A stretch of DNA of 58,890 nt, taken from contig JAENYF010000018.1 in the NCBI GenBank assembly GCA_016841905.1, positions 1-58,890 on the forward strand, in the 5' to 3' direction. Each line of letters opens with the position of its first letter. Position 1 is the first letter of the stretch. Under the pieces are notes generated by a model, which saw only the letters and a list, made by a program, of their open reading frames with translations, searched no databases and was not told where the DNA came from. This document shows, piece by piece, positions 1-8,593 of this stretch. The stretch comes from Desulfoscipio geothermicus. GTDB lineage: Bacteria > Bacillota > Desulfotomaculia > Desulfotomaculales > Desulfallaceae. The position numbers and the translations under genes were made by a program.

Positions 1-2
1 TT

Positions 3-581
3 TGTGTGGATCTCGGTGCCGGCATGACCAAAGTGGTCTTTATCAATCATAATATGCTGTACAAATTAAGCATATTTCCAGCGGGAGCCGGAAATATTAC
101 CGCAGATCTGGCGGTAGGTTTGCATACCACTCTGGAAGCTGCTGAAAAGATAAAAAAGGAATACGGACTGGGTTTAATTGCCGGTGATGTTCATGTTCCT
201 AATATATCCGGTACCGGTTATAATACTGTCCCTGGTGCACTGGTACATAAAATTATTAAATCAAGAATTGAAGAAATACTTGATTTTGTAAAAGAATTTA
301 TCGAAGATTTTGATCTAGGGACCTCCTTACCAGGCGGTATAGTGCTCACTGGTGGGGGTGCCTTGCTCAGCGGACTGACTGAGGTAGCACAGGAATACTG
401 GCTAATGCCTGTGCGTATAGGCTGTAATTTATTACCAGAGGGAGAAGTGCCCAATGAGGACGCTTATCGGTACACTGCTGCCATTGGTTTAGCATCCTGG
501 GGAACTGGGCAGGTATACCCTGGGATAAGGCAAGAGACAGAAAAAGGTTTCATAGGTCGTTTTAGAAGTTGGTTTCGTTAA
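3..581 (+). CDS. ftsA: Cell division protein FtsA, C-terminal part (cut by window edge)
   Basis: This is the 3' end of ftsA, the actin-like ATPase that anchors FtsZ rings to the membrane. The frame is open from the window edge, so the start lies outside. The visible part begins in the second phosphate-binding loop (DLGAGMTK) and later shows the glycine-rich adenosine motif GGIVLTGGGALLSG. The last residues (FIGRFRSWFR) are basic and aromatic, as expected for the C-terminal membrane-targeting amphipathic helix. ftsZ follows 42 bases downstream on the same strand, the usual order. The family call is secure; the absent N-terminal half cannot be judged. Confidence 0.93.
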   Translation, partial: CVDLGAGMTKVVFINHNMLYKLSIFPAGAGNITADLAVGLHTTLEAAEKIKKEYGLGLIAGDVHVPNISGTGYNTVPGALVHKIIKSRIEEILDFVKEFIEDFDLGTSLPGGIVLTGGGALLSGLTEVAQEYWLMPVRIGCNLLPEGEVPNEDAYRYTAAIGLASWGTGQVYPGIRQETEKGFIGRFRSWFR

Positions 582-623
582 TGACGATTAAGAAATTCGT
601 AGCTCCCGAGAAGGAGGATTTTA

Positions 624-1685
624 ATGCTGGATTTTGAACTTGACCTGGATCAATATGCGCATATCAAGGTAATTGGGGTAGGCGGCGGCGGTAACAATGC
701 GGTTAACCGGATGATCGCCGCCGGTTTAAAAGGTGTTGAGTTTATATCGGTGAATACCGATTCCCAGGCGCTGCAAATGGCTCTGGCAAGCAACAAGATA
801 CAAATTGGGTCCAAGCTTACTAAAGGGCTGGGTGCCGGGGCAAATCCGGACATTGGTCAAAAGGCGGCCGAGGAAAGTAAGGACGATATTGAACAAATGC
901 TTCGCGGTGCCGATATGGTCTTTGTAACCGCCGGTATGGGCGGCGGCACGGGTACCGGTGCTGCGCCGGTGGTAGCTGAAATTGCTAAGGAAATGGGTGC
1001 TTTGACTGTAGGTGTTGTAACCAAGCCGTTTACTTTTGAGGGCAAAAAACGCTTGCAGCAGGCTGAACACGGTATTCAGACGCTTAAAGAAAAGGTGGAT
1101 ACCCTCATTACCATCCCTAACGATAGGCTGCTGCAGGTGGTGGAAAAAAACACCTCCATTGTAGAAGCATTTCGTATTGCCGACGATGTGCTGCGACAAG
1201 GTGTGCAAGGTATATCTGACTTAATAGCAGTACCGGGACTGATTAACTTGGACTTTGCCGACGTAAAGACCATTATGAAAGATACTGGTTCGGCGCTGAT
1301 GGGTATTGGAAGTTCCAGCGGTGATAACCGTGCTGTGGAATCGGCCCGGGCGGCTATATCCAGCCCGCTTTTGGAAACCTCTATTGAGGGTGCCCGGGGG
1401 GTATTGCTTAATATTACCGGCGGAACCTCATTGGGATTGTTTGAAGTTAATGAGGCCGCAGAGATTATAGCCCAGGCGGCCGACCCGGAGGCTAATATAA
1501 TCTTTGGTGCCGTAGTGGACGAGCGTATGGAGGATGAGGTTAGGGTCACGGTAATAGCCACTGGCTTTGACCAAAAACAATTTATTAAACCGCATAAGCA
1601 AATGTCTGCCGAAGAACGGACTGAGTCCAAACCATTTACTAGCCATGATGATTTGGATATCCCTGCTTTTTTACGTAGGCGATAA
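624..1685 (+). CDS. ftsZ: Cell division GTPase FtsZ
   Basis: FtsZ is the tubulin-like GTPase that polymerises into the division ring. The 353-residue protein has the normal length. The tubulin signature [10 protein letters not shown] is present at about residues 104-113, with the T7 synergy loop ([11 protein letters not shown]) near residues 208-218. The C-terminus carries the conserved peptide [12 protein letters not shown], which in the family binds FtsA, SepF and other partners. A strong Shine-Dalgarno, GAAGGAGG, lies just before the ATG. The gene sits between ftsA and a rho-independent terminator, so it probably ends the division operon. SepF, its likely second membrane anchor, is encoded 13 kb downstream. 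Confidence 0.98.
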   Translation: MLDFELDLDQYAHIKVIGVGGGGNNAVNRMIAAGLKGVEFISVNTDSQALQMALASNKIQIGSKLTKGLGAGANPDIGQKAAEESKDDIEQMLRGADMVFVTAGMGGGTGTGAAPVVAEIAKEMGALTVGVVTKPFTFEGKKRLQQAEHGIQTLKEKVDTLITIPNDRLLQVVEKNTSIVEAFRIADDVLRQGVQGISDLIAVPGLINLDFADVKTIMKDTGSALMGIGSSSGDNRAVESARAAISSPLLETSIEGARGVLLNITGGTSLGLFEVNEAAEIIAQAADPEANIIFGAVVDERMEDEVRVTVIATGFDQKQFIKPHKQMSAEERTESKPFTSHDDLDIPAFLRRR

Positions 1686-2005
1686 TGTCGAACGGAAATC
1701 CGTTTCAGCCGACATTTAATAACAGAATTTTCCATCCCCGGCGTGTATAATAAAGCCGGGGCTTTTTATTTTGGTAATGATTCATAAAGTTGATGTGTGT
1801 GCCATATTTATCTAGGAGAGGGTTTATCAGATAACTAAGAGCCGCTAACGCACCCTTTTTGCAAGCCGTAGGTACACCCTAGGGGCACAGGGCGGTGCTT
1901 ATTTTCTATTTAACAACTAAAAGCTGCTGGTGAGATTTTCTACCCAAAGGATAAAAACACTAATGCAAAAAATTGTTTATTGTCTCACCATGTTGGGGGA
2001 AACTA
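1686..2005 (+). other. ftsZ-spoIIGA intergenic region
   Basis: No gene is visible in these 320 bases. Just after the ftsZ stop there is a nested inverted repeat, with an outer AATGTCG/CGACATT stem and an inner AACGG/CCGTT stem. It contains one TGTCGAA heptamer, the core of a Spo0A box. The ftsZ terminator follows. The rest must hold the spoIIG promoter, but I could not assign -35 and -10 elements with confidence. Around 1874-1906 there is a GC-rich stretch with a CCCTAGGG palindrome of unknown meaning. Confidence 0.4.
1736..1767 (+). terminator. Rho-independent terminator after ftsZ
   Basis: A 7-bp GC-rich stem (CCCCGGC pairing with GCCGGGG) closes a loop of about 12 bases and is followed by a run of T. 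It separates ftsZ from the sporulation genes. Confidence 0.85.
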
Positions 2006-2914
2006 ATGCCAACTTATGTAGTATACGTAGACCAGGTGTTAATTGGCAGTCTAGTAATGAATATGATGATTCTCTGGGTTACGGCCAGGTTGGGCAAAAT
2101 TGCCTATTGCCGGTGGCGTTTGCTGGCTGGTGCTGCGGTGGGCGCCGGATACTCATTGTTTTTGTTTATCCCAACTTTGGAAGGCTACCTGGGATTTGGT
2201 TATAAGCTATTAGTGTCATTATTGATGGTGGCAGTGGTGTTTAGCCCTTGCCGGCCCCGCAAAATGCTGGCGCTGCTGGCCTACTTTTATAGCAGCACAT
2301 TTATCCTGGGCGGTACCGTGTTGGGAATCATTAGTTTTTTGCACAAGAGCACCTTTGATGGGCAATTGACCGGCTTTATGCAGGCAGTGGATGCTTACCT
2401 ATGGTACGGTATACTGCTAGCCCTGTTAATCTACTGGCTTCTGGGCAGGTTTGTACCTGTGGCGCTGCGCAAGCGGTTAATGCTGCCTCTGCTGCAGGCA
2501 GATTTAACGATACGTTTGGGAGAACGCAAAGTAAGCTTAGGTGCAATGCTGGACACAGGTAACAGCCTTAGCGACCCGCTTACCGGACACCCGGTTATTA
2601 TCGCCGAATATACAGCGATCAAAGAAATACTTCCTGAACAGGTATGTACCGTGATTGAGTCTCATGAGCGGGACGACAGTGCAGCTGTCCTAGCTGCGCT
2701 GGGCGATAACATTCGGTCGGGCAACTTTCGAATTATCCCATACCGGTCGGTGGGTCAAGATAATGGCTGGCTGCTTGGGTTTCGCCCGGATGTGGTGGAA
2801 CTTAAGGCTGGAGATAATATGCTTCAAGTTAGAGAAGTGGTGGTTGCCCTGTACCGGGAATGTTTGCAAGGTGATACATCTTGTCGTGCTTTACTGCCCA
2901 CTGGTTTATTGTAA
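2006..2914 (+). CDS. spoIIGA: Sporulation sigma-E factor-processing peptidase SpoIIGA
   Basis: SpoIIGA is the membrane-bound aspartic protease that removes the pro-peptide of SigmaE in the mother cell after a forespore signal. The N-terminal 150 residues hold about five hydrophobic membrane segments. The C-terminal domain carries the catalytic DTG triad (LDTGNSLSDP, near residue 177). The ATG at 2006 (MPTYVVYVDQ) is chosen over an upstream in-frame start because it has the GGGGGA Shine-Dalgarno and matches the usual N-terminus. It is followed by sigE, its substrate, as in other spore formers. Length (302 residues) is normal. Confidence 0.93.
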   Translation: MPTYVVYVDQVLIGSLVMNMMILWVTARLGKIAYCRWRLLAGAAVGAGYSLFLFIPTLEGYLGFGYKLLVSLLMVAVVFSPCRPRKMLALLAYFYSSTFILGGTVLGIISFLHKSTFDGQLTGFMQAVDAYLWYGILLALLIYWLLGRFVPVALRKRLMLPLLQADLTIRLGERKVSLGAMLDTGNSLSDPLTGHPVIIAEYTAIKEILPEQVCTVIESHERDDSAAVLAALGDNIRSGNFRIIPYRSVGQDNGWLLGFRPDVVELKAGDNMLQVREVVVALYRECLQGDTSCRALLPTGLL

Positions 2915-2963
2915 TTTAATTAAATTTTCACCTGACTAACTTGGCGTAAGTCTCCCACATAAA

Positions 2964-2996
2964 TTGGGGACATTCCTTGAAAAGGTGTGTCCCCAA
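2964..2996. repeat. Inverted repeat between spoIIGA and sigE
   Basis: TTGGGGACA at 2964-2972 pairs perfectly with TGTCCCCAA at 2988-2996, and the loop can extend the stem through CCTT/AAGG. There is no T-run, so it is a poor terminator. The GTGTCCCC arms resemble dispersed palindromic repeats seen in many genomes. The function is unknown. Confidence 0.6.
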
Positions 2997-3107
2997 ACCG
3001 CTTGAGTGTACAACGCCAACTAAGTCATGCATTTTGCAGTTCTAAAATTCAGGGGGAGTTGAATCTCTGCTGAATTAAGAACTTACTTCAAAGGGGGGTG
3101 TTTAATA

Positions 3108-3827
3108 CTGTTCGGGAAATTTAGATTGTTACTGCGTATTACTATGCTAAAAATACTGCTGCGGCTGGGTTTGAAAGCCGATGTTTACTATGTGGGCAGC
3201 AGTGAAGCTCTGCCACCTCCACTAACCACCGAAGAAGAATTTTACTTGATCAGTAAGCTGGAGTCGGGGGACGGTGCCGTGCGTACCGTGTTAATTGAAA
3301 GAAACTTGCGCCTGGTAGTATATATAGCCCGTAAATTTGAAAATACCGGGGTCGGCATTGAAGACCTGGTTTCCATCGGTACCATTGGTTTAATCAAGGC
3401 CGTCAACACCTTTGATCCGGCTAAGAAAATCAAATTAGCTACTTATGCTTCCCGGTGTATTGAAAATGAAATATTGATGTATTTACGTAGGAATAACAAA
3501 ACCCGTACTGAAGTTTCCTTTGACGAGCCGCTGAACATTGACTGGGATGGCAATGAGCTGCTCCTTTCCGACGTGCTGGGTACAGAAAATGATGTTATTC
3601 ATAAGTATATCGAAGAAGAAGTGGATCGCAAGCTACTGCATCTGGCCTTGCAGAAGCTTAATGGCCGGGAGCGGGGGATCATGGAATTGCGGTTTGGCTT
3701 AAAAAGCGGCAAAGAAAAAACTCAGAAGGAAGTAGCGGATATGATGGGTATCTCCCAATCATATATCTCCAGGCTGGAAAAGAGAATTATAAAACGATTG
3801 AAAAAAGAAATCAACCGCATGGAATAG
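3108..3827 (+). CDS. sigE: RNA polymerase sporulation sigma factor SigmaE (pro-form)
   Basis: SigmaE is the first mother-cell sporulation sigma factor, made as an inactive pro-protein and cleaved by SpoIIGA. Region 2 ([37 protein letters not shown]) and region 4 (helix-turn-helix [15 protein letters not shown]) are intact. The first ATG/GTG/TTG in frame is TTG at 3126, but it lies 27 bases from the AAGGGGGG Shine-Dalgarno and would give a pro-peptide of only 21 residues. A CTG at 3108 lies 9 bases from that site, giving a 27-residue pro-sequence and 239 residues in total, the same as I remember for the Bacillus subtilis protein. ATA at 3105 is a close alternative. The start is inferred; the identity is secure. 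Confidence 0.95.
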   Translation: MFGKFRLLLRITMLKILLRLGLKADVYYVGSSEALPPPLTTEEEFYLISKLESGDGAVRTVLIERNLRLVVYIARKFENTGVGIEDLVSIGTIGLIKAVNTFDPAKKIKLATYASRCIENEILMYLRRNNKTRTEVSFDEPLNIDWDGNELLLSDVLGTENDVIHKYIEEEVDRKLLHLALQKLNGRERGIMELRFGLKSGKEKTQKEVADMMGISQSYISRLEKRIIKRLKKEINRME

Positions 3828-3841
3828 GCTGAAGCCGACAT

Positions 3842-3870
3842 GTATAAATCACCAAAGCCGAGGTAATAAT
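3842..3870 (+). promoter_or_regulatory. Candidate SigmaF-type promoter of sigG
   Basis: GTATA at 3842-3846 and GGTAATAAT at 3862-3870 are separated by 15 bases. This fits the forespore SigmaF pattern (GYATA, about 15 bases, GGnnAnAnT). It lies 43 bases before the sigG start, as expected for a gene switched on by SigmaF. Confidence 0.6.
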
Positions 3871-3913
3871 GAAATTGAGCTCAGCATAAGTCATGGGAAA
3901 GGGTGGTTTGTCC

Positions 3914-4687
3914 ATGCTGGTCAATAAGGTTGAGATTTGCGGCGTAAACACATCCAAGCTCCCGGTGCTATCCAGTGTAAAAATGAAAGAACTGTTCATT
4001 GCACTGCAAAGCGGCGATTACCCAGCCCGCGACCAGCTGATCAATGGTAACCTGCGGCTGGTGCTTAGTGTGATTCAGCGGTTTACCAACCGGGGTGAAT
4101 ATGTGGATGATTTATTTCAGGTTGGTTGCATCGGCTTGATGAAGGCTATCGATAATTTTGATTTATCGCAAAACGTGAAGTTTTCTACTTATGCGGTACC
4201 GATGATTATTGGTGAAATTAGACGTTATTTAAGAGATAATAACCCCATTCGAGTTAGTCGCTCACTGCGGGATGTAGCCTATAAAGCACTGCAGGTGCGC
4301 GACTCACTGGTTAATAAACACTCCCGTGAGCCATCGATCAATGAAATTGCCAGCGAACTAAATATGCCCCGAGAGGAAATTGTTTTTGCGCTGGATGCGA
4401 TTCAAGAACCTATTTCTCTATTTGAGCCGATCTTTCATGACGGTGGTGACCCCATCTTTGTCATGGATCAAATCAGTGACGAAAAACATCTAGACTTAAC
4501 CTGGCTTGAGGGAATTGCGATTAGGGACGCTTTGCGTAAATTAAGTGATCGCGAAAAATTAATTCTTACCCTGCGGTTCTATGAAGGTAAAACTCAAATG
4601 GAGGTGGCCGAGGAAATTGGTATTTCCCAGGCTCAGGTGTCACGGTTGGAAAAAGCAGCGCTGCACCACATGCGCAAGCATGTGTGA
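3914..4687 (+). CDS. sigG: RNA polymerase sporulation sigma factor SigmaG
   Basis: SigmaG directs late forespore transcription. The N-terminal signature NKVEICGVNTSKLPVL is diagnostic. Region 2 (GEYVDDLFQVGCIGLMKAIDNFDL), region 3 and the region 4 helix-turn-helix (EEIGISQAQVSRLEKAA) are complete. The ATG at 3914 is preferred to an upstream in-frame start at 3893, because it begins just before the conserved NKVEICG and has the AAGGGTGG Shine-Dalgarno. A SigmaF-like promoter lies upstream, consistent with forespore expression independent of the spoIIGA-sigE transcript. At 257 residues it has normal length. Confidence 0.97.
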   Translation: MLVNKVEICGVNTSKLPVLSSVKMKELFIALQSGDYPARDQLINGNLRLVLSVIQRFTNRGEYVDDLFQVGCIGLMKAIDNFDLSQNVKFSTYAVPMIIGEIRRYLRDNNPIRVSRSLRDVAYKALQVRDSLVNKHSREPSINEIASELNMPREEIVFALDAIQEPISLFEPIFHDGGDPIFVMDQISDEKHLDLTWLEGIAIRDALRKLSDREKLILTLRFYEGKTQMEVAEEIGISQAQVSRLEKAALHHMRKHV

Positions 4688-4702
4688 AGAGGGGTGGTTT
4701 GC

Positions 4703-4852
4703 TTGCTTATAAAATTTGTCGGCCTCGCTATTATTTTATCTATGCTATTTGTTTTACCGGTTGGCAGTTCTACAGCAGATACTGATTATGCCGTGCATGC
4801 ATATAACCCGAATAATTTATTCTGCTCTGAAGAGCCTTTTTGTTCAGATTAA
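4703..4852 (+). CDS. Small exported peptide (49 aa) downstream of sigG
   Basis: This short open frame starts at a TTG with a GAGGGGTGG Shine-Dalgarno, 15 bases after the sigG stop. The N-terminal 22 residues (LIKFVGLAIILSMLFVLPVG) form a classic signal peptide or membrane anchor. They are followed by a short polar tail with two cysteines (LFCSEEPFCSD). It lies in the sigG transcript and so may be made in the forespore. I know no family for it. The signal-peptide shape and ribosome site support a real gene, but its length leaves room for chance. Confidence 0.5.
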   Translation: MLIKFVGLAIILSMLFVLPVGSSTADTDYAVHAYNPNNLFCSEEPFCSD

Positions 4853-4854
4853 GC

Positions 4855-4886
4855 TAACACCCTCATATACATATGTATGGGGGTGT
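4855..4886 (+). promoter_or_regulatory. Hairpin covering the ylmC ribosome-binding site
   Basis: AACACCC at 4855-4861 pairs with GGGTGTT further on, with an inner AT-rich palindrome around CATATG. The 3' arm contains the GGGGGTG Shine-Dalgarno of the next gene. It can act either as a weak terminator after the small peptide gene or as a translational shutter for ylmC. Confidence 0.5.
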
Positions 4887-4891
4887 TTTAT

Positions 4892-5185
4892 ATGGTTAGG
4901 ATCTCCGATTTACGCATGCGGGAAGTTATTAATATTGCTGACGGGCGCCGCTTAGGTCCCATTAAGGATATAGATATTAATTTAGAGGAAGGGCTTATCA
5001 GCGCTATTATTTTACCCGGGCATGCCGGTGGTGCCGGCAGGCTGATGGGCTTTATCGGGCGTGAAGAGGAATTGGTGGTACCCTGGCCCAAGGTGAGAAA
5101 GATAGGTGTTGATGTTATTTTGGTGGACCTATCCTTTAATTTGCCGGGCACTGAACTGCACGGTGGTTATAAAGAAAAATGGTAG
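4892..5185 (+). CDS. YlmC/YmxH family PRC-barrel sporulation protein
   Basis: This is a 97-residue PRC-barrel protein of the YlmC/YmxH family. The family is often found beside sigG in spore formers, but its biochemical role is not established. The fold signature is the run of short beta-strands, with REVINIADGRRLGPIKDIDI at the start and ELVVPWPKVRKIGVDVILVD near the end. The ATG at 4892 is preferred to one at 4877, because it starts the conserved MVRISDLRMREV and lies 6 bases from GGGGGTG. A strong terminator follows at once. Confidence 0.85.
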   Translation: MVRISDLRMREVINIADGRRLGPIKDIDINLEEGLISAIILPGHAGGAGRLMGFIGREEELVVPWPKVRKIGVDVILVDLSFNLPGTELHGGYKEKW

Positions 5186-5191
5186 TGACTA

Positions 5192-5225
5192 CCCCGGAGC
5201 ACCCGGTGCTTCCGGGGTTATTTTT
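5192..5225 (+). terminator. Rho-independent terminator after ylmC
   Basis: CCCCGGA and TCCGGGG arms close a loop with an internal CACCCGGTG palindrome, followed by TTATTTTTA. It ends the sigG-ylmC transcript. The 250 bases downstream hold no gene; a TATAAT at 5416-5421 is a possible nrdR -10 box with no good -35. Confidence 0.85.
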
Positions 5226-5476
5226 ATACTGCTAGGGATTGAAGCAAGTTCTAGAAGTACGCGCAGAGGGAACCGAATGGGCGCGCTTTTCTTGTGTAAC
5301 AACAAATTCCTAAATTTCTATGTTATTAAGTTTCACAAATAGCAAGAGATAGCTAAATAAACAAAATACAGTTTAGATTACCGATTTCCCTTTTCCCTTC
5401 AACCACAAAATTTAGTATAATACAAAAGCTGAACATACAACATATATTACTTTAATGAAATAGGCGGTGAAATAAT

Positions 5477-5959
5477 ATGCGATGTCCTTATTGCAGCACT
5501 GCTGATAGCCGGGTATTGGATTCCCGGCCATCAGAAGAAGGAAATGCCGTGCGCAGACGCAGGGAATGCGGCGAGTGCGGTAAACGTTTTACCACCTATG
5601 AGCGGGTGGACGAGCTGCCGTTAATCATAGTGAAAAAAGACGGCCGGCGTGAGCTTTTTGACCGGCGAAAGCTGCTGGCCGGTTTGACTACGGCCTGCCA
5701 AAAACGCACCATCTCTACTAATTTACTGGAGCAAATGGTTGTAGAAATTGAACGTGATTTAAGGAACACCGCTGATCGGGAAGTGCTAAGCAGTGCTATC
5801 GGAGAACAGGTGATGATGCGGTTGCGTAATCTAGATGAGGTGGCTTATGTTCGTTTTGCCTCGGTATACCATGAATTCAGGGATGTTCAGGGATTTATGC
5901 GGGAGATCGAGCAGCTGCTCAAAAATAAATATAAACGTGATGTGGAGGAGGCTAACTAG
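5477..5959 (+). CDS. nrdR: Transcriptional repressor NrdR
   Basis: NrdR is the zinc-ribbon plus ATP-cone repressor of ribonucleotide reductase genes. It senses ATP/dATP. The zinc ribbon (CPYC near residue 3 and CGECGKRF near residue 31) and the ATP-cone (PLIIVKKDGRRELFDRRKLL) are both complete at 160 residues. It sits directly upstream of nrdD, with the nrdD start adjoining its stop, so the two are cotranscribed and NrdR probably controls its own operon. I could not see a clear NrdR box upstream. Confidence 0.97.
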   Translation: MRCPYCSTADSRVLDSRPSEEGNAVRRRRECGECGKRFTTYERVDELPLIIVKKDGRRELFDRRKLLAGLTTACQKRTISTNLLEQMVVEIERDLRNTADREVLSSAIGEQVMMRLRNLDEVAYVRFASVYHEFRDVQGFMREIEQLLKNKYKRDVEEAN

Positions 5960-7975
5960 TTGTTCAAGGTGATCAGGAAGCGGGATGGGCGTGAAGTGCC
6001 CTTTGAGGATAACAAGATTACCGATGCTATATTCCTGGCAGCCAGGGCGGTAGGTGGCGAAGACCGTCAAATTGCCATGGAACTTACCATTGAAACGCTG
6101 AAGATGCTCAAAAAAAAATATAACGGCACCACCTTCGGCGTTGAGGATGTACAGGACGTTGTGGAAAAGGTGCTCATCGAGGCAGGCCATGCCAAAACTG
6201 CCAAGGCATATATCCTGTACCGTGATAGGCGTACGCGCATCAGGGATGCCAAAAGCGATTTAATGGATGCGGTGGCGGAAATACTGGATGAAACCAGCCG
6301 GGAAAACGCCAATATTAGCAACTCTCCTTCGGCTAAAATGCTTCAAATAGCCAGCGCAGCTAGCCGCAAATATTACCTCACCCGATTGATTCCCGAGGAA
6401 TTCTCCCAGGCCCACCAACTGGGGGATATCCATATTCATGATTTGGATTTTTACGGCAAGACATTAACCTGTCTACAAATCCCGCTGGGTCAGCTTTTAG
6501 CCGAGGGGTTTGATAATGGGCACGGCTATATCCGCCCGCCCAAAAGGCCCGGTTCAGCCACAGCACTGGCGGCCATTATTCTACAAAGCTCCCAGAATGA
6601 TATGCATGGCGGGCAATCCTTTGCTTTTTTCGATCGGGACATTGCTCCCTACGTAGAAAATGCCGGTGACGAAGAGATATACCAATCTATGGAGGCGCTT
6701 ATCTATAACCTTAACTCGATGCACAGCCGCGCCGGCGCCCAGGTTCCCTTTAGCTCCCTTAATGTAGGCACTGAGACCTCTGAGATAGCCCGTAAAGTAA
6801 CCAGAAACCTGTTATTAGCTTTTGAGGCCGGTTTAGGCCGGGGTGAGAACCCCATCTTTCCCAATATCATCTTTCGTGTTCAGGAAGGAGTAAACTTCAA
6901 CCCCGGCGAGCCTAACTACGACCTTTTCAAGTTAGCGTTACGGGTTGCGGCCAAGCGACTTAACCCCACGTTCAGCTTTATGGATGCCAGCTTTAATAAA
7001 GGGTGGGGCGACCAGGTGAGTTACATGGGCTGCCGTACCAGGGTCATGGCTAACCGTCGGGGACCGGAGGTGACCGATGGGCGGGGTAATCTTTCTTTTA
7101 CTACCATAAACCTGCCCCGATTGGCCATTAAGGCCGAGCGGGACATGGATAAATTTTCCCGTCTGCTGGACGAAGTGTTGACCCTGACTATTCGCCAATT
7201 GTATCACCGTTTTGAAGTCCAGGCTAAACTTAAGGTAAAGGACATGCCTTTTTTGATGGGGCAGGGACTATATCTGAATTCCGAGGGACTTAAGGACTCT
7301 GATCCTATCCGAGAGGCCATCGTTAACGGCACTTTATCGGTAGGATTTATTGGATTGGCTGAAACGCTTACTGCTTTAACCGGCCGGCATCATGGCCAAG
7401 ACCAGGAATCGCAAAAGTTGGGTGAACAAATTTTAGCCCATATGCGGCGCCGCGTTGATGAGGCCGGTGAAAATTACGACTTAAACTACACACTGCTGGC
7501 CACCCCGGCGGAGGGTTTAAGCGGGCGGTTTGTTGATATGGACCGCAAAGAATACGGTGTTATTCCAGGTGTAACCAATAATGACTATTATACTAACTCA
7601 TTCCATATTCCAGTTGGTTTCCCCGTTTCCAGCTTGGATAAAATCAGCTTAGAAGGGGTTTACCACAAGTACTGCAATGCCGGGCACATCAGTTATGTAG
7701 AGATGGCTTCGCCGCCGACGCATAACCCCGAGGCGATGGAAGCTATTATCAGGCACATGAAGACAAGTGATATGGGCTATGCTGCAGTCAATTTCCCTGT
7801 AGATTTTTGTACGTGCTGTGGAACCATAGGGGTAATCAATGAGGATAACTGTCCCCGCTGCGGGTCCGTGGCTATCCGGAGGGTGCGCCGCATTACCGGT
7901 TACCTGAGCACTGTGGACCGGTTTAACGATAGCAAGGTGGCCGAACTGCGTGACCGGATAGTTCATAGCTTTTAA
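5960..7975 (+). CDS. nrdD: Anaerobic (class III) ribonucleoside-triphosphate reductase NrdD
   Basis: NrdD reduces ribonucleoside triphosphates to deoxy forms using a glycyl radical, and works only without oxygen. The N-terminus is an ATP-cone (VIRKRDGREVPFEDNKI). The active-site barrel follows. The C-terminus holds the structural zinc ligands (CTCCGTIG and CPRCGS) and the glycyl-radical loop RRITGYLSTVDRFNDSK, with Gly near residue 648. The TTG start directly follows the nrdR stop, with an AGGAGG Shine-Dalgarno inside nrdR, so translation is coupled. At 671 residues it is full length. No aerobic reductase is seen in the window. Confidence 0.97.
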   Translation: MFKVIRKRDGREVPFEDNKITDAIFLAARAVGGEDRQIAMELTIETLKMLKKKYNGTTFGVEDVQDVVEKVLIEAGHAKTAKAYILYRDRRTRIRDAKSDLMDAVAEILDETSRENANISNSPSAKMLQIASAASRKYYLTRLIPEEFSQAHQLGDIHIHDLDFYGKTLTCLQIPLGQLLAEGFDNGHGYIRPPKRPGSATALAAIILQSSQNDMHGGQSFAFFDRDIAPYVENAGDEEIYQSMEALIYNLNSMHSRAGAQVPFSSLNVGTETSEIARKVTRNLLLAFEAGLGRGENPIFPNIIFRVQEGVNFNPGEPNYDLFKLALRVAAKRLNPTFSFMDASFNKGWGDQVSYMGCRTRVMANRRGPEVTDGRGNLSFTTINLPRLAIKAERDMDKFSRLLDEVLTLTIRQLYHRFEVQAKLKVKDMPFLMGQGLYLNSEGLKDSDPIREAIVNGTLSVGFIGLAETLTALTGRHHGQDQESQKLGEQILAHMRRRVDEAGENYDLNYTLLATPAEGLSGRFVDMDRKEYGVIPGVTNNDYYTNSFHIPVGFPVSSLDKISLEGVYHKYCNAGHISYVEMASPPTHNPEAMEAIIRHMKTSDMGYAAVNFPVDFCTCCGTIGVINEDNCPRCGSVAIRRVRRITGYLSTVDRFNDSKVAELRDRIVHSF

Positions 7976-8010
7976 TATGGAGCAACTTTTTGATGTTTGG
8001 AGGACTGGGG

Positions 8011-8505
8011 TTGAATACAATTAAACTGTCCGGCATGGTCAAGGAAAGCGTGGTGGATGGGCCTGGATTTCGGTTGGTGTTATTTACCCAGGGCTGCCCC
8101 AGGCGTTGCCCGGGCTGTCAAAATCCGGACTTGATACCGACCGGCGGCGGGCGGGAAATGGCTCCCGACGAAGTGTTGCAATTAATTAAACAAAATATTT
8201 CTTCCCTTACCGGGGGTATTACCTTTAGTGGGGGCGACCCTCTAATGCAGGCAGATGCGCTGGCCGAAATATTAAAACTACTCCGCCTGGAGTATCCGCA
8301 ACTTAACATTTGGGTTTACACAGGGTATGTTTTTGAAGAGGTTAAGCACTGGCCGGTGCTCCAATACATAGATGTATTGGTGGACGGACCCTACGAAGAG
8401 AGCAGACGCGATATCTCCCTGGCCTTCAGGGGTTCGTCAAACCAGCGGCTCATCGACGTTCCGACGTCTTTAGCTGGGGAAATCAGGTGCCTGGCTATAA
8501 AATAA
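8011..8505 (+). CDS. nrdG: Anaerobic ribonucleotide reductase-activating protein NrdG
   Basis: NrdG is the radical-SAM activase that installs the glycyl radical on NrdD. The cluster motif CPRRCPGC (Cx3Cx2C) is near residue 27, followed by the SAM-binding GGITFSGGDPL. I start it at TTG 8011, 7 bases after GGAGG. An upstream in-frame TTG at 7990 has no ribosome site. It lies 35 bases after nrdD in the same operon. At 164 residues it is a compact but normal member. Confidence 0.95.
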   Translation: MNTIKLSGMVKESVVDGPGFRLVLFTQGCPRRCPGCQNPDLIPTGGGREMAPDEVLQLIKQNISSLTGGITFSGGDPLMQADALAEILKLLRLEYPQLNIWVYTGYVFEEVKHWPVLQYIDVLVDGPYEESRRDISLAFRGSSNQRLIDVPTSLAGEIRCLAIK

Positions 8506-8593
8506 ATCCCAGTATTCGCCAGGACGTTCAGTGGTACATTACCTCCTTGCGGCTCATAAAATGTGTAGAGAACAATGAACAAAAGGAGGGGTA

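Noticed and set aside
1686..1692. TGTCGAA as a Spo0A box for spoIIGA
   Set aside because: It lies upstream of the ftsZ terminator and about 310 bases from the gene; a single heptamer is weak evidence.
726..1735. Long minus-strand frames across ftsZ
   Set aside because: They mirror ftsZ codons, have no ribosome sites and match no family.
1860..1920. Riboswitch in the ftsZ-spoIIGA gap
   Set aside because: The GC-rich text does not match the consensus of c-di-GMP, cobalamin, preQ1 or THF riboswitches that I know.
4716..4955. 79-codon plus-strand frame after sigG
   Set aside because: It is a shadow of the better supported 49-codon signal-peptide frame and of ylmC.
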